64,000 bases of DNA from Pontibacterium granulatum (GCF_029961155.1 NZ_JASBRH010000009.1:62001-126000); one strand, 5' to 3'. Positions 43,369-52,404 are shown, numbered from the stretch's first letter. Program-made: numbers and translations. The notes: generated by a model from the sequence alone, not told the origin.

Positions 43369-44534
43369 GACGTCAGCACCACGCTGCTGTCTTCATCCCA
43401 GTACAGGAAGACTTTGTCGTTCCAGGTAAAACGCTCGCCCATATGGCGGGTGAAGTTCGGTTGCGTTACTCGCACCTCTTTGCCACTTGGCAAGCGCACC
43501 TTAAATACCGACAGGCTGCCCATGTAGGCGATCTCTTCGATCTCACCCTGCAGACAGTTGTCCTTCTGCTCCGGGCGCTCATGACTGATGTGAATCTTTT
43601 CCGGACGCACAGCAACATGTACCACCTGATCCGGTGCACAGCTGATACCGTGATTGACCGACAGTGCCGCACCCGCTTCTGGTGAAGTGATGCGTACAAA
43701 ATCGGGTTCATCTTCGGTAACCTGCCCTTCGAACAGGTTCACCGAACCGATAAACTCCGCCACAAAGCGGCTGTTCGGATACTCGTAGACATCGTGAGGC
43801 TCATCAGTCTGCACGATCACACCGTTGTTCATCACACCGATGCGGGTCGCCAGCGTCATTGCCTCTTCCTGGTCGTGGGTTACCACCACGAAGGTCACAC
43901 CCAGTTCTTCCTGGATATTGATCAGCTCAAACTGTGTTTCTTCACGCAGCTTCTTATCCAAGGCACCCAGTGGCTCGTCCAGCAACAGCAGTTTCGGACG
44001 TTTGATCAGCGAACGTGCCAATGCTACACGCTGACGCTGACCACCGGACAGTTGATGCGGCTTGCGCTTGCCCAGATGGCCCAGCTGAACCATGTCCAAC
44101 ATTTCGGCCACACGCTTTTTCACTTCGCCATTGGATACGCCTTCACGCTTCAGACCAAACCCCACGTTGTCGGCTACGGTCAGATGCGGGAACAGCGCAT
44201 AGGACTGGAACATCATGTTCACAGGACGTTTCCATGGCTGGATACCTGCCATATCAACGCCGTCAATCAGAATGCGACCGCTGGTTGGGGACTCAAATCC
44301 CGCCAGCATGCGCAATAAGGTACTTTTGCCTGAGCCGGAACCACCCAGTAGGCAGAACAGTTCGCTTTTATAAATATCCAGAGATACGTTATCGACTGCA
44401 GTAAACTCACCAAATTTCTTGGTAATGTTTTCAATCCTTACGAATGGTTCGGCACCATCCTGTTTCCAGGACGGCACTGTTTTGGCGGCCGCCACTGTAG
44501 AACTCTGCATATCGATCACCTGAGAGGAAGTCAT
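43365..44534 (-). CDS. potG: Polyamine ABC transporter ATPase (PotG-like)
   Basis: 389 residues. Walker A is LLGGSGSGKSTLLRMLAGFE, the signature LSGGQRQRVALARSLIKRPK, Walker B LLLLDEPLGALDKK and the switch His in VVTHDQEEAM. A C-terminal TOBE-type regulatory domain of about 110 residues follows. It energises import by PotH/PotI. It is 207 bases downstream of the potF gene, separated by a hairpin at 44696 that may lower its expression relative to the binding protein. Confidence 0.95.
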   Translation of the reverse strand: MTSSQVIDMQSSTVAAAKTVPSWKQDGAEPFVRIENITKKFGEFTAVDNVSLDIYKSELFCLLGGSGSGKSTLLRMLAGFESPTSGRILIDGVDMAGIQPWKRPVNMMFQSYALFPHLTVADNVGFGLKREGVSNGEVKKRVAEMLDMVQLGHLGKRKPHQLSGGQRQRVALARSLIKRPKLLLLDEPLGALDKKLREETQFELINIQEELGVTFVVVTHDQEEAMTLATRIGVMNNGVIVQTDEPHDVYEYPNSRFVAEFIGSVNLFEGQVTEDEPDFVRITSPEAGAALSVNHGISCAPDQVVHVAVRPEKIHISHERPEQKDNCLQGEIEEIAYMGSLSVFKVRLPSGKEVRVTQPNFTRHMGERFTWNDKVFLYWDEDSSVVLTS

Positions 44535-44695
44535 ACCATACCCTCATATTATTCTTATTTGGTAATTCTGAAAGTGCCCGGTGGTTACACTGCTCGAACT
44601 GTTCGCACCAGACCAGCACAGAACTTCCAAGATGGAAGTTGCTAAATAAGCATTCTTTTTCGAAAACACTTATCTAGACATCGGCTGTGGAAACC

Positions 44696-44721
44696 AAAGG
44701 GGAAACCGAGTTTCCCCTTTT
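44696..44721. promoter_or_regulatory. Intercistronic hairpin between potF and potG
   Basis: AAAGGGGAAACCGAGTTTCC followed by CCTTTT is a perfect 11-bp stem with a 3-base loop, just after the potF stop codon. Such structures often protect the binding-protein mRNA or partly terminate transcription. Confidence 0.7.
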
Positions 44722-44741
44722 ATATCAATACCTAAAACCTG

Positions 44742-45836
44742 TTAGCGACCTGTTTTTACGTTAGTCCAAGCACGGGTCAGCAAGCGATCGAACTTCACAG
44801 AGTGCGCGTTCTGGGTAAACAGTGTTGCCTTCACCTCTTCGCTTGGGTAGATACCCGGATTGCCGACTACGTCTTTGTTTAACAACGGCTCGGAGGCTTT
44901 ATTGGCCACCGCGTAGTACACGTAGTTGGCAATACCTGCGCCACTTTCCGCTTTCAGCATGTGATCGATGAACTTGTGCGCAGCTTCAGGGTGCGGTGCA
45001 TCAGATGGGATTGCCATCAAGTCAAACCAAACCAGCGTACCCTCTTTAGGTACACGGTATTCGATCTTCTGATTCAGGCCCGCTTCTTCTGCACGGGTCT
45101 GAGACTGCAGTACGTCACCGTTATAACCCAAGGCTACGCAGATCTCGCCAGACGCCAGATCAGAGATGTATTTGCTGGAGTGGAAGTACTTATAGTTGCC
45201 ACGCACAGAACTCAGCAGCTGCTGCGCTTTTTTCAGGTCGGATTTCTTTTCGGAGTTTGGATCCAGACCCAAGTAGTTCAGAGCAACGGATACCACCTCT
45301 GCCGGGGAATCCAGGATACCGATACCACAGTCTGCCAGTTTTGCAGATACTTCCGGGTTGAAGATCAGATCGAGAGAATCCAGGGCTACGCTATCACCAA
45401 GACGCTCTTTTACCATCGCTTCGTTGTAACCCAGACCGATGGTGCCCCACGCCCAAGGTACGTTGTGTTTGTTGTCTGGATCGTGACGTGCGATCTTTTC
45501 AGTCAACACGGTATCCAGATTGCTGTAATTGGCCAGTTTAGTGCGGTCGATCTCAGCGTAGATACCCGCCTTCACCTGACGCTCCAGAAACGCGCCGGTC
45601 GGTACAACGATGTCGTAACCGCTACCGCCGGACATCAGCTTAGCTTCAAGAACTTCGTTGGAATCGTAAACGTCGTAGTTCACCTTGATTCCGGTTTCTT
45701 CTTCAAACGCGGTGATGATCGCCGGATCAACGTAGTCTGACCAGTTGTAAACGTTCAGGACTTTATCTTCGGCAACGGCGGAAGTGGACAGGGCAGCTGC
45801 AAGTGCGGCAGTCAGACCAAGTTTCTTGAGGTGCAT
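44742..45836 (-). CDS. potF: Polyamine-binding protein (PotF-like) of the PotFGHI importer
   Basis: 364 residues from the ATG at 45836, with TGGAGAATGTTT upstream; an ATG two codons earlier is too close to that site. Signal peptide: KKLGLTAALAAALSTSAVA. The mature start VLNVYNWSDYVDPAIITAFE, then EETGIKVNYDVYDSNEVLEA, is the PotF signature; later WAWGTIGLGYNEAM and EGTLVWFDLMAIPSDAPHPE. It delivers putrescine or a related polyamine to PotGHI. It closely resembles the solitary protein at 32650. Confidence 0.94.
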   Translation of the reverse strand: MHLKKLGLTAALAAALSTSAVAEDKVLNVYNWSDYVDPAIITAFEEETGIKVNYDVYDSNEVLEAKLMSGGSGYDIVVPTGAFLERQVKAGIYAEIDRTKLANYSNLDTVLTEKIARHDPDNKHNVPWAWGTIGLGYNEAMVKERLGDSVALDSLDLIFNPEVSAKLADCGIGILDSPAEVVSVALNYLGLDPNSEKKSDLKKAQQLLSSVRGNYKYFHSSKYISDLASGEICVALGYNGDVLQSQTRAEEAGLNQKIEYRVPKEGTLVWFDLMAIPSDAPHPEAAHKFIDHMLKAESGAGIANYVYYAVANKASEPLLNKDVVGNPGIYPSEEVKATLFTQNAHSVKFDRLLTRAWTNVKTGR

Positions 45837-46057
45837 AAACATTCTCCATTTTAGGCACAGCTTTCGCTGTATCGTCTGACTGGCCCCTGCTACCAGAGGA
45901 GATTGGCCGTATCAGACGCGTGCTTTTGTTTTTATTATCACGGCGCGCAGCTAAAAGTTGCTCTTACCTACGTGCCACGTTCTTGCCTGGTGTGGATGCC
46001 GTCCAGAGAACGACAACTCCACTACCTTGAATGTACGTTACCCGTTCAGAGGATCTA

Positions 46058-46077
46058 TATACCCTCTGGGGGGTATA
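46058..46077. promoter_or_regulatory. TACCC...GGGTA box upstream of potF
   Basis: TATACCCTCTGGGGGGTATA is an inverted repeat about 220 bases upstream of potF. The gap 45837-46278 otherwise holds potF promoter sequence and the puuA2 terminator at 46224. Confidence 0.5.
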
Positions 46078-46223
46078 TTGGAAAAAACTATCGGATAGAC
46101 CACTTCGATCAGTTTTGTCTAGCGCACAATCAGCACCCTCAGCTGCTGAAATCCAGATCTGATCACCTATCCACCGGCTCCCAATAACCGGCATCCAGGC
46201 GGCGCGAGTAGCTCGTACCGCCC

Positions 46224-46272
46224 ATTAAAAAGCCCCTGCCAATTCACCCTTCTAAGCGATCAACAGAGGCTT
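46224..46272 (-). terminator. Terminator-like structure after puuA-like gene 2
   Basis: On the minus strand AGCCTCTG ... CAGGGGCT, then TTTTTAAT, about 50 bases long with one wobble pair. Confidence 0.6.
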
Positions 46273-46278
46273 TCTGAC

Positions 46279-47616
46279 TTACAAGAATCCGAGGTAAGAC
46301 TCGTATTCGATATCAGAGATCTGCGCATGCAGTTTGCGCAGCTCCTGACGTTTCGCCGCGGTATACACGCGCACAAACTCTTCGCCCAGGTACTCTTTCA
46401 AGACCTCACTGCGGTTGAAGATATCGGTCGCTTCATCCCACTTGTTCGGCAGTACCAGATCCTGATTCGCTTCGGTGTACGCATCACCTTGGATTGGCGC
46501 AGGCGGCATCAGTTTGTTCTCGATACCGTATAGCGCACCGGCCAGGATAGTCGCCAGCACCAAGTATGGGTTGGCATCCGCACCCGCTACACGGTGTTCA
46601 ATACGGCGTGCAATCGGTGGGCTTTCCGGAATACGGATCGCCACTGTGCGGTTCTCGTATCCCCAGCTCGCACAGGTCGGCGCATGAGCACCCACCATAA
46701 AGCGGCGGTAAGAGTTCATGTGCGGCGCAAAGGTCAGCATGCTGTCCGCCATGGTGTGCATGAGACCTGCAACTGCATGCTTCAGTACATCGGTACCTTC
46801 ATCACCACCGTTATCAAAGACGTTCTCACCCGCTTCATTCAGCAGACTGAAGTGAACGTGGAAACCGTTACCGCTCTTGTTCGCGTACGGCTTAGCCATA
46901 AAGGTCGCAGCGTAACCGTGCTTACGGGCAATACCGCGCACCAGACGCTTGAACATGATCGCCTGATCACCGGCCAGCATCGGATTTGGCACATGGTTCA
47001 GGTTGATCTCAAACTGCCCCGGGCCCAGCTCGGAGATAATGGTATCCGCCGGAACACCCTGCGCATCACAGACGGCACGCACCTCAGCAAAGAAAGAGGA
47101 CAGCCCGTCCATTTCGTCGATGGAGTAACAATCAGTTTCGGCCAAACGGCGGCCGTGACCTTCCACCAGTACCGGCGGCTGCGGACGCTGTGTCTCTTCA
47201 GACTTACCATCCATCAGGTAGAACTCAAGCTCGGTGGCAACCACCGGTGTCAGCCCCAGCTTCTTAAAACGATCAACCACGGCGTTGAGCGCCTGGCGCG
47301 GGTCGGCGGTGAACGGCGTACCATCCGGGTTAAACATGGTTGCCAACACCTGATCTCGCGGAGATTCAGCCCAAGGCACCGGCACCGGCTTATCGTGTAC
47401 TGGCATACACACCCCGTCGCTGTCGCCGGTTTCAAATACCAAGCCGTTATCCAGTACGTCATCACCCCAGAAGTCAAAACCAATGACGGAGCGAGGCAGC
47501 TTAACACCCTCTTCCATTACCTTACCCAGCGCGCCGCCCGGCATCCGTTTGCCACGCAGGTTACCGTTAAGGTCGGTAATAAACAGGTCAAATTCTTTAT
47601 CGTTATTAGAAGACAT
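46279..47616 (-). CDS. Glutamate-polyamine ligase-like enzyme (PuuA/PauA paralogue 2)
   Basis: 445 residues from the ATG at 47616; an ATG at 47676 would add 20 residues. Glutamine synthetase fold: TELEFYLMDG, SELGPGQFEINLNHVPNPML, KPYANKSGNGFHVHFSLLNE, MNSYRRFMVGAHAPTCASWG and ENRTVAIRIPESPPIARRIE. The N-terminal FDLFITDLNGNLRGKRMPGG is characteristic of the gamma-glutamylpolyamine group. It is divergent from a GntR gene, with two TGTGATCACA sites between them, which implies control by that regulator. It precedes potF on the same strand. Confidence 0.9.
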   Translation of the reverse strand: MSSNNDKEFDLFITDLNGNLRGKRMPGGALGKVMEEGVKLPRSVIGFDFWGDDVLDNGLVFETGDSDGVCMPVHDKPVPVPWAESPRDQVLATMFNPDGTPFTADPRQALNAVVDRFKKLGLTPVVATELEFYLMDGKSEETQRPQPPVLVEGHGRRLAETDCYSIDEMDGLSSFFAEVRAVCDAQGVPADTIISELGPGQFEINLNHVPNPMLAGDQAIMFKRLVRGIARKHGYAATFMAKPYANKSGNGFHVHFSLLNEAGENVFDNGGDEGTDVLKHAVAGLMHTMADSMLTFAPHMNSYRRFMVGAHAPTCASWGYENRTVAIRIPESPPIARRIEHRVAGADANPYLVLATILAGALYGIENKLMPPAPIQGDAYTEANQDLVLPNKWDEATDIFNRSEVLKEYLGEEFVRVYTAAKRQELRKLHAQISDIEYESYLGFL

Positions 47617-47730
47617 ATAAGATTCTCTCTCGAAATCTCTTTCGCACTTATTTCGGTGCAGTGCTACTTGTGTCACCGGGTCAGCTTTGTCTATCGACCT
47701 CTATCTATGAGGATAGAGCAAAACTCAAAA

Positions 47731-47763
47731 TGTGATCACAAACTTTAACTCAATGTGATCACA
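47731..47763. promoter_or_regulatory. Two TGTGATCACA palindromes (candidate GntR operators)
   Basis: Identical sites at 47731-47740 and 47754-47763, 23 bases centre to centre, in the divergent gap between puuA-like gene 2 and the GntR gene. Another identical site lies before the SpuC-like gene at 48731. Confidence 0.72.
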
Positions 47764-47868
47764 AATATTCTTAATGGTCAAGTTAGCACTTTAGCTAAAA
47801 AAGCCATTCACCCAGATTCGTGATCGCATTAGAATAGGAGACAAAAAAGAGCCAGGTCCTAAGCGAAC

Positions 47869-48585
47869 ATGGATAAGAAATCTCCGATAAAAATAACCTT
47901 AACCGAGCGAGATGAGTCTGTAACTATAACCCAGTGGGTATATCAGACCCTGCGCTACGCAGTAATGAACGGCCAGATTTTACCCGGCCGGGCACTGACG
48001 ATTCGTGAGCTGGCCAGTATTCTGGACGTTAGCCCAATGCCCGTTCGTGAAGCGCTACGACAGCTGGCTGCCGAGAATGCACTGGAGATCCAAGGCAACC
48101 GGCGCGTGATGGTACCACGAATGACGGCGATGAAATTCACCGAGTTGTGCGAAGCTCGTATCGCCATTGAATCTCACGCAGCAGCCCGTGCTCTTCCCTA
48201 TATAGACGCGACAATTCTGGATGAGCTGAGGCAGCTGGATCGCCTAATTGACGAGGCCCAGGCGTTAGGTGACCTGGAGCAGGTCAGCATCCTCAACCAG
48301 AATTTCCATCGCGCTTTATATACGGCCAATCCGCATCAGGTCACCCTGCCACTGATCGAAAGCCTGTGGCTGCAGCTGGGCCCGTTTATGCGTTTGGCCA
48401 CCAGCAAACTGGAAGAACATTACCTGATTGATCGCCATAACGAAGCGATGCATGCGATCGAAAGAAAAGACGCGTTGGCCCTTCAGATGGCGATCACCGC
48501 CGACATTCGCGAAGGTATCGCCTTTGCCGCAACCCCCGAACTTCTGCACAGTTTTATCGAGCAATCTGCCGGCGTCAGCGCCTGA
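47869..48585 (+). CDS. GntR-family (FCD) transcriptional regulator
   Basis: 238 residues. Winged helix: ITQWVYQTLRYAVMNGQILP, then GRALTIRELASILDVSPMPV, REALRQLAAENALEIQG. The FCD ligand domain contains EARIAIESHAAARALPYI, NQNFHRALYTAN and RHNEAMHAIERKDALALQMA, with conserved D/H metal positions. It sits between a polyamine ligase and a polyamine aminotransferase gene, both flanked by TGTGATCACA sites, and probably represses both until a polyamine-derived ligand is present. Confidence 0.92.
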   Translation: MDKKSPIKITLTERDESVTITQWVYQTLRYAVMNGQILPGRALTIRELASILDVSPMPVREALRQLAAENALEIQGNRRVMVPRMTAMKFTELCEARIAIESHAAARALPYIDATILDELRQLDRLIDEAQALGDLEQVSILNQNFHRALYTANPHQVTLPLIESLWLQLGPFMRLATSKLEEHYLIDRHNEAMHAIERKDALALQMAITADIREGIAFAATPELLHSFIEQSAGVSA

Positions 48586-48730
48586 CACTCACCGGGCTGA
48601 ATCCCTTTCGGCCCGCCCTTCTCCGCACCTCCAAACCACTATCCCCCTGCCCGTTTCAGGCTATATTTTCAGTGCGCGTTACCTTTTGGCGCCCAATTTC
48701 TGCACAGCATTTTTGTTGACTTTTTAATTT

Positions 48731-48797
48731 TGTGATCACAAAATCAAGTTATCTGGTCATCACAACAGGTCAGCAACCCTGTTTTTTATGATCACAT
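48731..48797. promoter_or_regulatory. TGTGATCACA sites before the SpuC-like gene
   Basis: A perfect TTTTGTGATCACAAAA palindrome is centred at 48735 and a variant ATGATCACAT at 48788-48797. A degenerate half-site (GGTCATCACA) lies between them at 48755-48764. The positions are 77-143 bases upstream of the start. Confidence 0.7.
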
Positions 48798-48873
48798 TTT
48801 TTGAATTTAGTTAACGCAACGACCTATTGCTTTGCAGATATCTGATCACTGCAAGCAGTATCGGGAGATAAAG

Positions 48874-50256
48874 ATGCTAGAAGATAAAAACAACAACGCT
48901 ACAAACACAGCTGCGGTTCAAGCCACCGACGCCGAGCATCACCTGCACCCTTTCACCAACACCGGCGCCCTGAACAAAAAAGGCGCCCGTGTTATCACCA
49001 AAGGTGATGGTGTTTACCTGTGGGATAGCGAAGGCAACAAGATTCTGGACGGCATGGCGGGCCTGTGGTGCGTAAACATGGGTTACGGCCGTAAAGAGCT
49101 GGTTGAAGCCGCGACCAAGCAGATGAACGAGCTGGCGTACTACAACACCTTTTTCCAGACCACCCACACACCGGCAGCAGAACTGGCAAAAGAGATCGCC
49201 AGCGTAACACCGGATGGTCTGAACCATATCTTCTTTGCAAACTCCGGCTCCGAAGCGATCGACACCGTGATCCGTCTGGTACGCCAGTACTGGAACATCA
49301 AAGGCAAGCCATACCGAAACATCCTGATCGCACGCGAAAACGCCTACCACGGCTCCACCATCGGTGGCACCAGCCTGGGTGGTATGAGCGGCATGCACAA
49401 ACAGGGCGGCCCCCTGGTTCCTAACATCGAGCGTATCCGCCAGCCTTATTGGTACGGTGAAGCGGGTGACATGACCGAAGAAGAGTTCGGTATCGCCTGC
49501 GCTAAAGCGCTGGAAGAGAAAATTCTGGAAGTAGGCCCGGATAACGTAGCGGCGTTTGTGGGCGAACCGATCCAAGGCGCGGGTGGCGTCATCGTACCAC
49601 CAGCAAACTACTGGACTGAGATTCAGAAAGTCTGCCAGAAATACGACATTCTGATCGCAGCAGACGAAGTAATCTGTGGTTTCGGCCGTACTGGCAACTG
49701 GTTCGGCAGTGACACCCTGTGCATCAAGCCAGACATCATCTCCATGGCCAAAGGCCTGTCCTCCGGTTACCTGCCTATCGCCGCAGTGGCCGTAGGCGAG
49801 CGCATTGCCAATGCCCTGATCGAGCATGACGAAGACTTCAACCACGGCTTCACCTACTCCGGCCACCCGGTTGCTGCCGCAGTCGCGATCGAGAATATCC
49901 GCCTGATGAAGGAAGAGAACATCGTTGACTACGTTGGCAACGATATTGGCCCATACTTCCAGCAGAAACTGCGTGAAACCCTGTCCGAGCACCCACTGGT
50001 CGGCCATATCGAAGGGGTCGGTCTGGTAGCAGGTATCGCACTGGTGAAAGACAAAGAGACCAAAGAGTTCTTCCCGGATGATCTGGATATCGGCATGATC
50101 TGCCGTGACCACTGTTTCAACAACGGTCTGATCATGCGTGCGGTCGGCAGCCGTATGGTGCTTTCACCACCTCTGGTGATCACCCGTGAAGAAGTGGACG
50201 AACTGTGTGAAAAAGCACGTCGCTGCTTCGACCTGACACTTGAGTCTGTTAGCTGA
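48874..50256 (+). CDS. spuC: Polyamine (putrescine)-pyruvate aminotransferase, SpuC-like
   Basis: 460 residues from the ATG at 48874, with GGGAGATAAAG upstream; an in-frame ATG at 48832 lacks a site. Class III PLP enzyme: HLHPFTNTGALNKKGARVIT, LDGMAGLWCVNMGYGRKELV, NSGSEAIDTVIRLVRQYW, AADEVICGFGRTGNWFGSDT and Schiff-base Lys in SMAKGLSSGYLPIAAVAVGE. It resembles Pseudomonas SpuC, which moves the amino group of putrescine (and other diamines) to pyruvate. This gives a route parallel to gamma-glutamylation. A terminator follows at 50267. Confidence 0.9.
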   Translation: MLEDKNNNATNTAAVQATDAEHHLHPFTNTGALNKKGARVITKGDGVYLWDSEGNKILDGMAGLWCVNMGYGRKELVEAATKQMNELAYYNTFFQTTHTPAAELAKEIASVTPDGLNHIFFANSGSEAIDTVIRLVRQYWNIKGKPYRNILIARENAYHGSTIGGTSLGGMSGMHKQGGPLVPNIERIRQPYWYGEAGDMTEEEFGIACAKALEEKILEVGPDNVAAFVGEPIQGAGGVIVPPANYWTEIQKVCQKYDILIAADEVICGFGRTGNWFGSDTLCIKPDIISMAKGLSSGYLPIAAVAVGERIANALIEHDEDFNHGFTYSGHPVAAAVAIENIRLMKEENIVDYVGNDIGPYFQQKLRETLSEHPLVGHIEGVGLVAGIALVKDKETKEFFPDDLDIGMICRDHCFNNGLIMRAVGSRMVLSPPLVITREEVDELCEKARRCFDLTLESVS

Positions 50257-50266
50257 TTTCAGCACC

Positions 50267-50310
50267 GGGAGCAGTATCCGTCTCGTTTCACCTCTGCTCC
50301 CTCTTTTACT
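50267..50310 (+). terminator. Terminator after spuC
   Basis: GGGAGCAG ... CTGCTCCC followed by TCTTTTACT, 10 bases after the stop. Confidence 0.75.
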
Positions 50311-50394
50311 GGCTGCAACAATGTAGCCAGTTTTTTCCAACCAGACGCTATAGAACGATAATAACGAAAGAGAACTGATTCAGGGGAGGCTTAG

Positions 50395-51234
50395 ATGCAA
50401 AACCGTTATAGCCCGGATACTCATACCCTAAGCTGGCAAAAAGACCTGGCTTCACTGATCGACCATATCCGCCTGCGAAGTTTTCCCAAGGTTCTCGCTG
50501 AATTCCTGGCGACCCAGTGCCGCTTCGACACGGTACTGATGGTCACCTACAAGAAGTCCTTTAAGCCAATCATCCTGCACCCGACCAATCCGGCGGAGCA
50601 GAGCCCAACGCTGCGCAACTACATCAACAAAGCCTTTATTCTGGATCCACTATTTAATGCGATTCAGAATGGACTGCCATCCGGTGTAAGCCGACTTGCG
50701 GAGATCTCACCAGATTCCTTTGAGACCACCGAGTACTACCAAAGCTGTTACAAAAACTTCGACCTCGTAGATGAGATCAACCTGGTGATCGAGCTGGACA
50801 AACATGTCACCTGCGCAATTACTCTGGGCCGAAAATCCAGCCTGGGCACCATTACCCGCGCTGAAATGCACCGCCTGCAGGACCTCTACCCGGTGATCAA
50901 TTCGCTGGTGCGCCAGTTCTGGCTCTCCCAGTCACAGGAATATGTGCAGTATGAAAAGTCCGACGGTGCTATGAAACAAGCACTCAACACCTTTGGCAGC
51001 GGTGTCCTGACCCGTCGAGAACAGGAGATCTCCGGCCTGATCTTGCAGGGCCACTCCTCCAAGGCGATCGCCAATATGCTGAACATAAGCCTCGGTACCG
51101 TAAAGGTGCACCGTAAGAACATACATACGCGCTTAAATACCTCGACCCAATCGGAGATCTTTACCCTCTTTCTGGCGCACCTAAACGCCCTCGAAAGTGC
51201 CGCGGCAGAGGCTGCGGTAGCTCAGAGCCACTAA
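50395..51234 (+). CDS. LuxR-family regulator with N-terminal ligand-binding domain (paralogue 2)
   Basis: 279 residues. The N-terminal domain shares a pattern with the regulator at 12239: INKAFILDPLFNAIQNGLPS, then GVSRLAEISPDSFETTEYYQ, SCYKNFDLVDEIN. C-terminal LuxR helix-turn-helix: LTRREQEISGLILQGHSSKA, then IANMLNISLGTVKVHRKNIH, TRLNTSTQSE. The location inside the polyamine region suggests it responds to an amine-derived signal rather than an AHL. CAGGGGAGGCTTAG precedes the ATG. Confidence 0.88.
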   Translation: MQNRYSPDTHTLSWQKDLASLIDHIRLRSFPKVLAEFLATQCRFDTVLMVTYKKSFKPIILHPTNPAEQSPTLRNYINKAFILDPLFNAIQNGLPSGVSRLAEISPDSFETTEYYQSCYKNFDLVDEINLVIELDKHVTCAITLGRKSSLGTITRAEMHRLQDLYPVINSLVRQFWLSQSQEYVQYEKSDGAMKQALNTFGSGVLTRREQEISGLILQGHSSKAIANMLNISLGTVKVHRKNIHTRLNTSTQSEIFTLFLAHLNALESAAAEAAVAQSH

Positions 51235-51253
51235 GCTTCAGCGCCTTTAATGT

Positions 51254-51285
51254 GTTGGTCACCGTGTTGCGATGGCCAACCTAAC
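51254..51285. repeat. GTTGGTCACCGTG...CCAACCTAAC palindrome
   Basis: GTTGGTCACCGTGTTGCGAT followed by GGCCAACCTAAC, a diverged GTAGGTTGG-family copy between the LuxR and LysR genes. Confidence 0.6.
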
Positions 51286-51411
51286 CTCATTCCACCACGT
51301 AGATTGGTCATTACGCCGGTAAGCGCTCTATGCTAATTAGCAGGCCGTCAGTAGGTGCTGAATGGATAGGTCTGGCAGCCTCAGGCTGCTCCCTTCCTTA
51401 ACACTGCCGCC

Positions 51412-52362
51412 ATGGAGATCTCTTTCAGAATGAGCCAAGCCAGACACTTACTGCCCTACCTTTACAGTTTCTCGATTGTCGCACGGCTCCGCAGTTTTAC
51501 ACTGGCCGCCGAGGAATTAAGCATCTCTCAATCCGGGGTCAGCTACCAGATCAAGAAACTGGAAGATCAGTTAGGATATCCACTGCTGATCAGAGAGCCA
51601 CGTCGCCCTATTCAGCTCACTTCCAAGGGCAAAATTCTGCTGCAATTATGCGAAGAGATGTACGCCAATCTGGAAAACACACTGGAGGAGATGAGCGGTA
51701 GCAGCCTCTCCGGCGAACTGAGCCTCACCGCCGACGTATGTTTCGGGACGATGGTTGTATCCCCGGCGCTGAACTTTATCCAGCAACGCTACCCACACCT
51801 GTCGTTTCGATTGAACCTATGCGAAGAATTTATTCATCTGGCCAACAATGAGATCGAACTGGCGATCCGCTCGCGCACCGGCGAGCCGGGTATGGCGTAT
51901 GAACCGTTATGCAAAACCAATATGCTGCTGGTTGCGTCCAAGCCCTACCTGCAAAGCACACCGCCTATTCGACGCTTTGAAGATCTGAAGCATCACCGCA
52001 TCCTATGCACGGGGGAGGATGACTTTGACTGGCACGAGCTGATAGCCAATATTGGAGAATTGGACTGGCAGAGCCTGCATAAACGCTCGATGATCAACAA
52101 CTTGCAGGCACTGACTCAGGCAATGAGCGAAGGATCAGGCGTGTGTTATGTCGCGGCTTTTACGGTGGCAAAGCAGCTAGAGGAAGGCAGTATCGAGATT
52201 GTGCTGCCAGATCAGCTGCCGCAGATGGAGATCAGCTATTACCTAGCATACCCGAGCCACACCAAAAGTGCGGCCAAAATCCAGGCCTTCAGCGAACGCC
52301 TGAAGACCTATATTCAGCATTCCGCATTGAGCTCATTTTTCACGACAACGGCTGATTTCTGA
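51412..52362 (+). CDS. LysR-type regulator (GcvA-like group)
   Basis: 316 residues; a second start at 51430 (MSQARHLLPYL) is possible. Helix-turn-helix: LYSFSIVARLRSFTLAAEEL, then SISQSGVSYQIKKLEDQLGY, PLLIREPRRPIQLTSKG. The effector domain contains NNEIELAIRSRTGEPGMAYE and SEGSGVCYVAAFTVAKQLEE. It converges with puuA-like gene 3 and is a candidate regulator of the puuB3/puuA3 operon, though it is at the far end of it. Confidence 0.88.
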   Translation: MEISFRMSQARHLLPYLYSFSIVARLRSFTLAAEELSISQSGVSYQIKKLEDQLGYPLLIREPRRPIQLTSKGKILLQLCEEMYANLENTLEEMSGSSLSGELSLTADVCFGTMVVSPALNFIQQRYPHLSFRLNLCEEFIHLANNEIELAIRSRTGEPGMAYEPLCKTNMLLVASKPYLQSTPPIRRFEDLKHHRILCTGEDDFDWHELIANIGELDWQSLHKRSMINNLQALTQAMSEGSGVCYVAAFTVAKQLEEGSIEIVLPDQLPQMEISYYLAYPSHTKSAAKIQAFSERLKTYIQHSALSSFFTTTADF

Positions 52363-52404
52363 ACCTCCATTTTAAGAGCAGCAACGCTGCTCTTAAAACC
52401 GTCC

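Noticed and set aside
48877-50112. 411-codon minus-strand frame opposite spuC
   Set aside because: Antisense shadow of a strongly supported gene; no ribosome binding site or domain.
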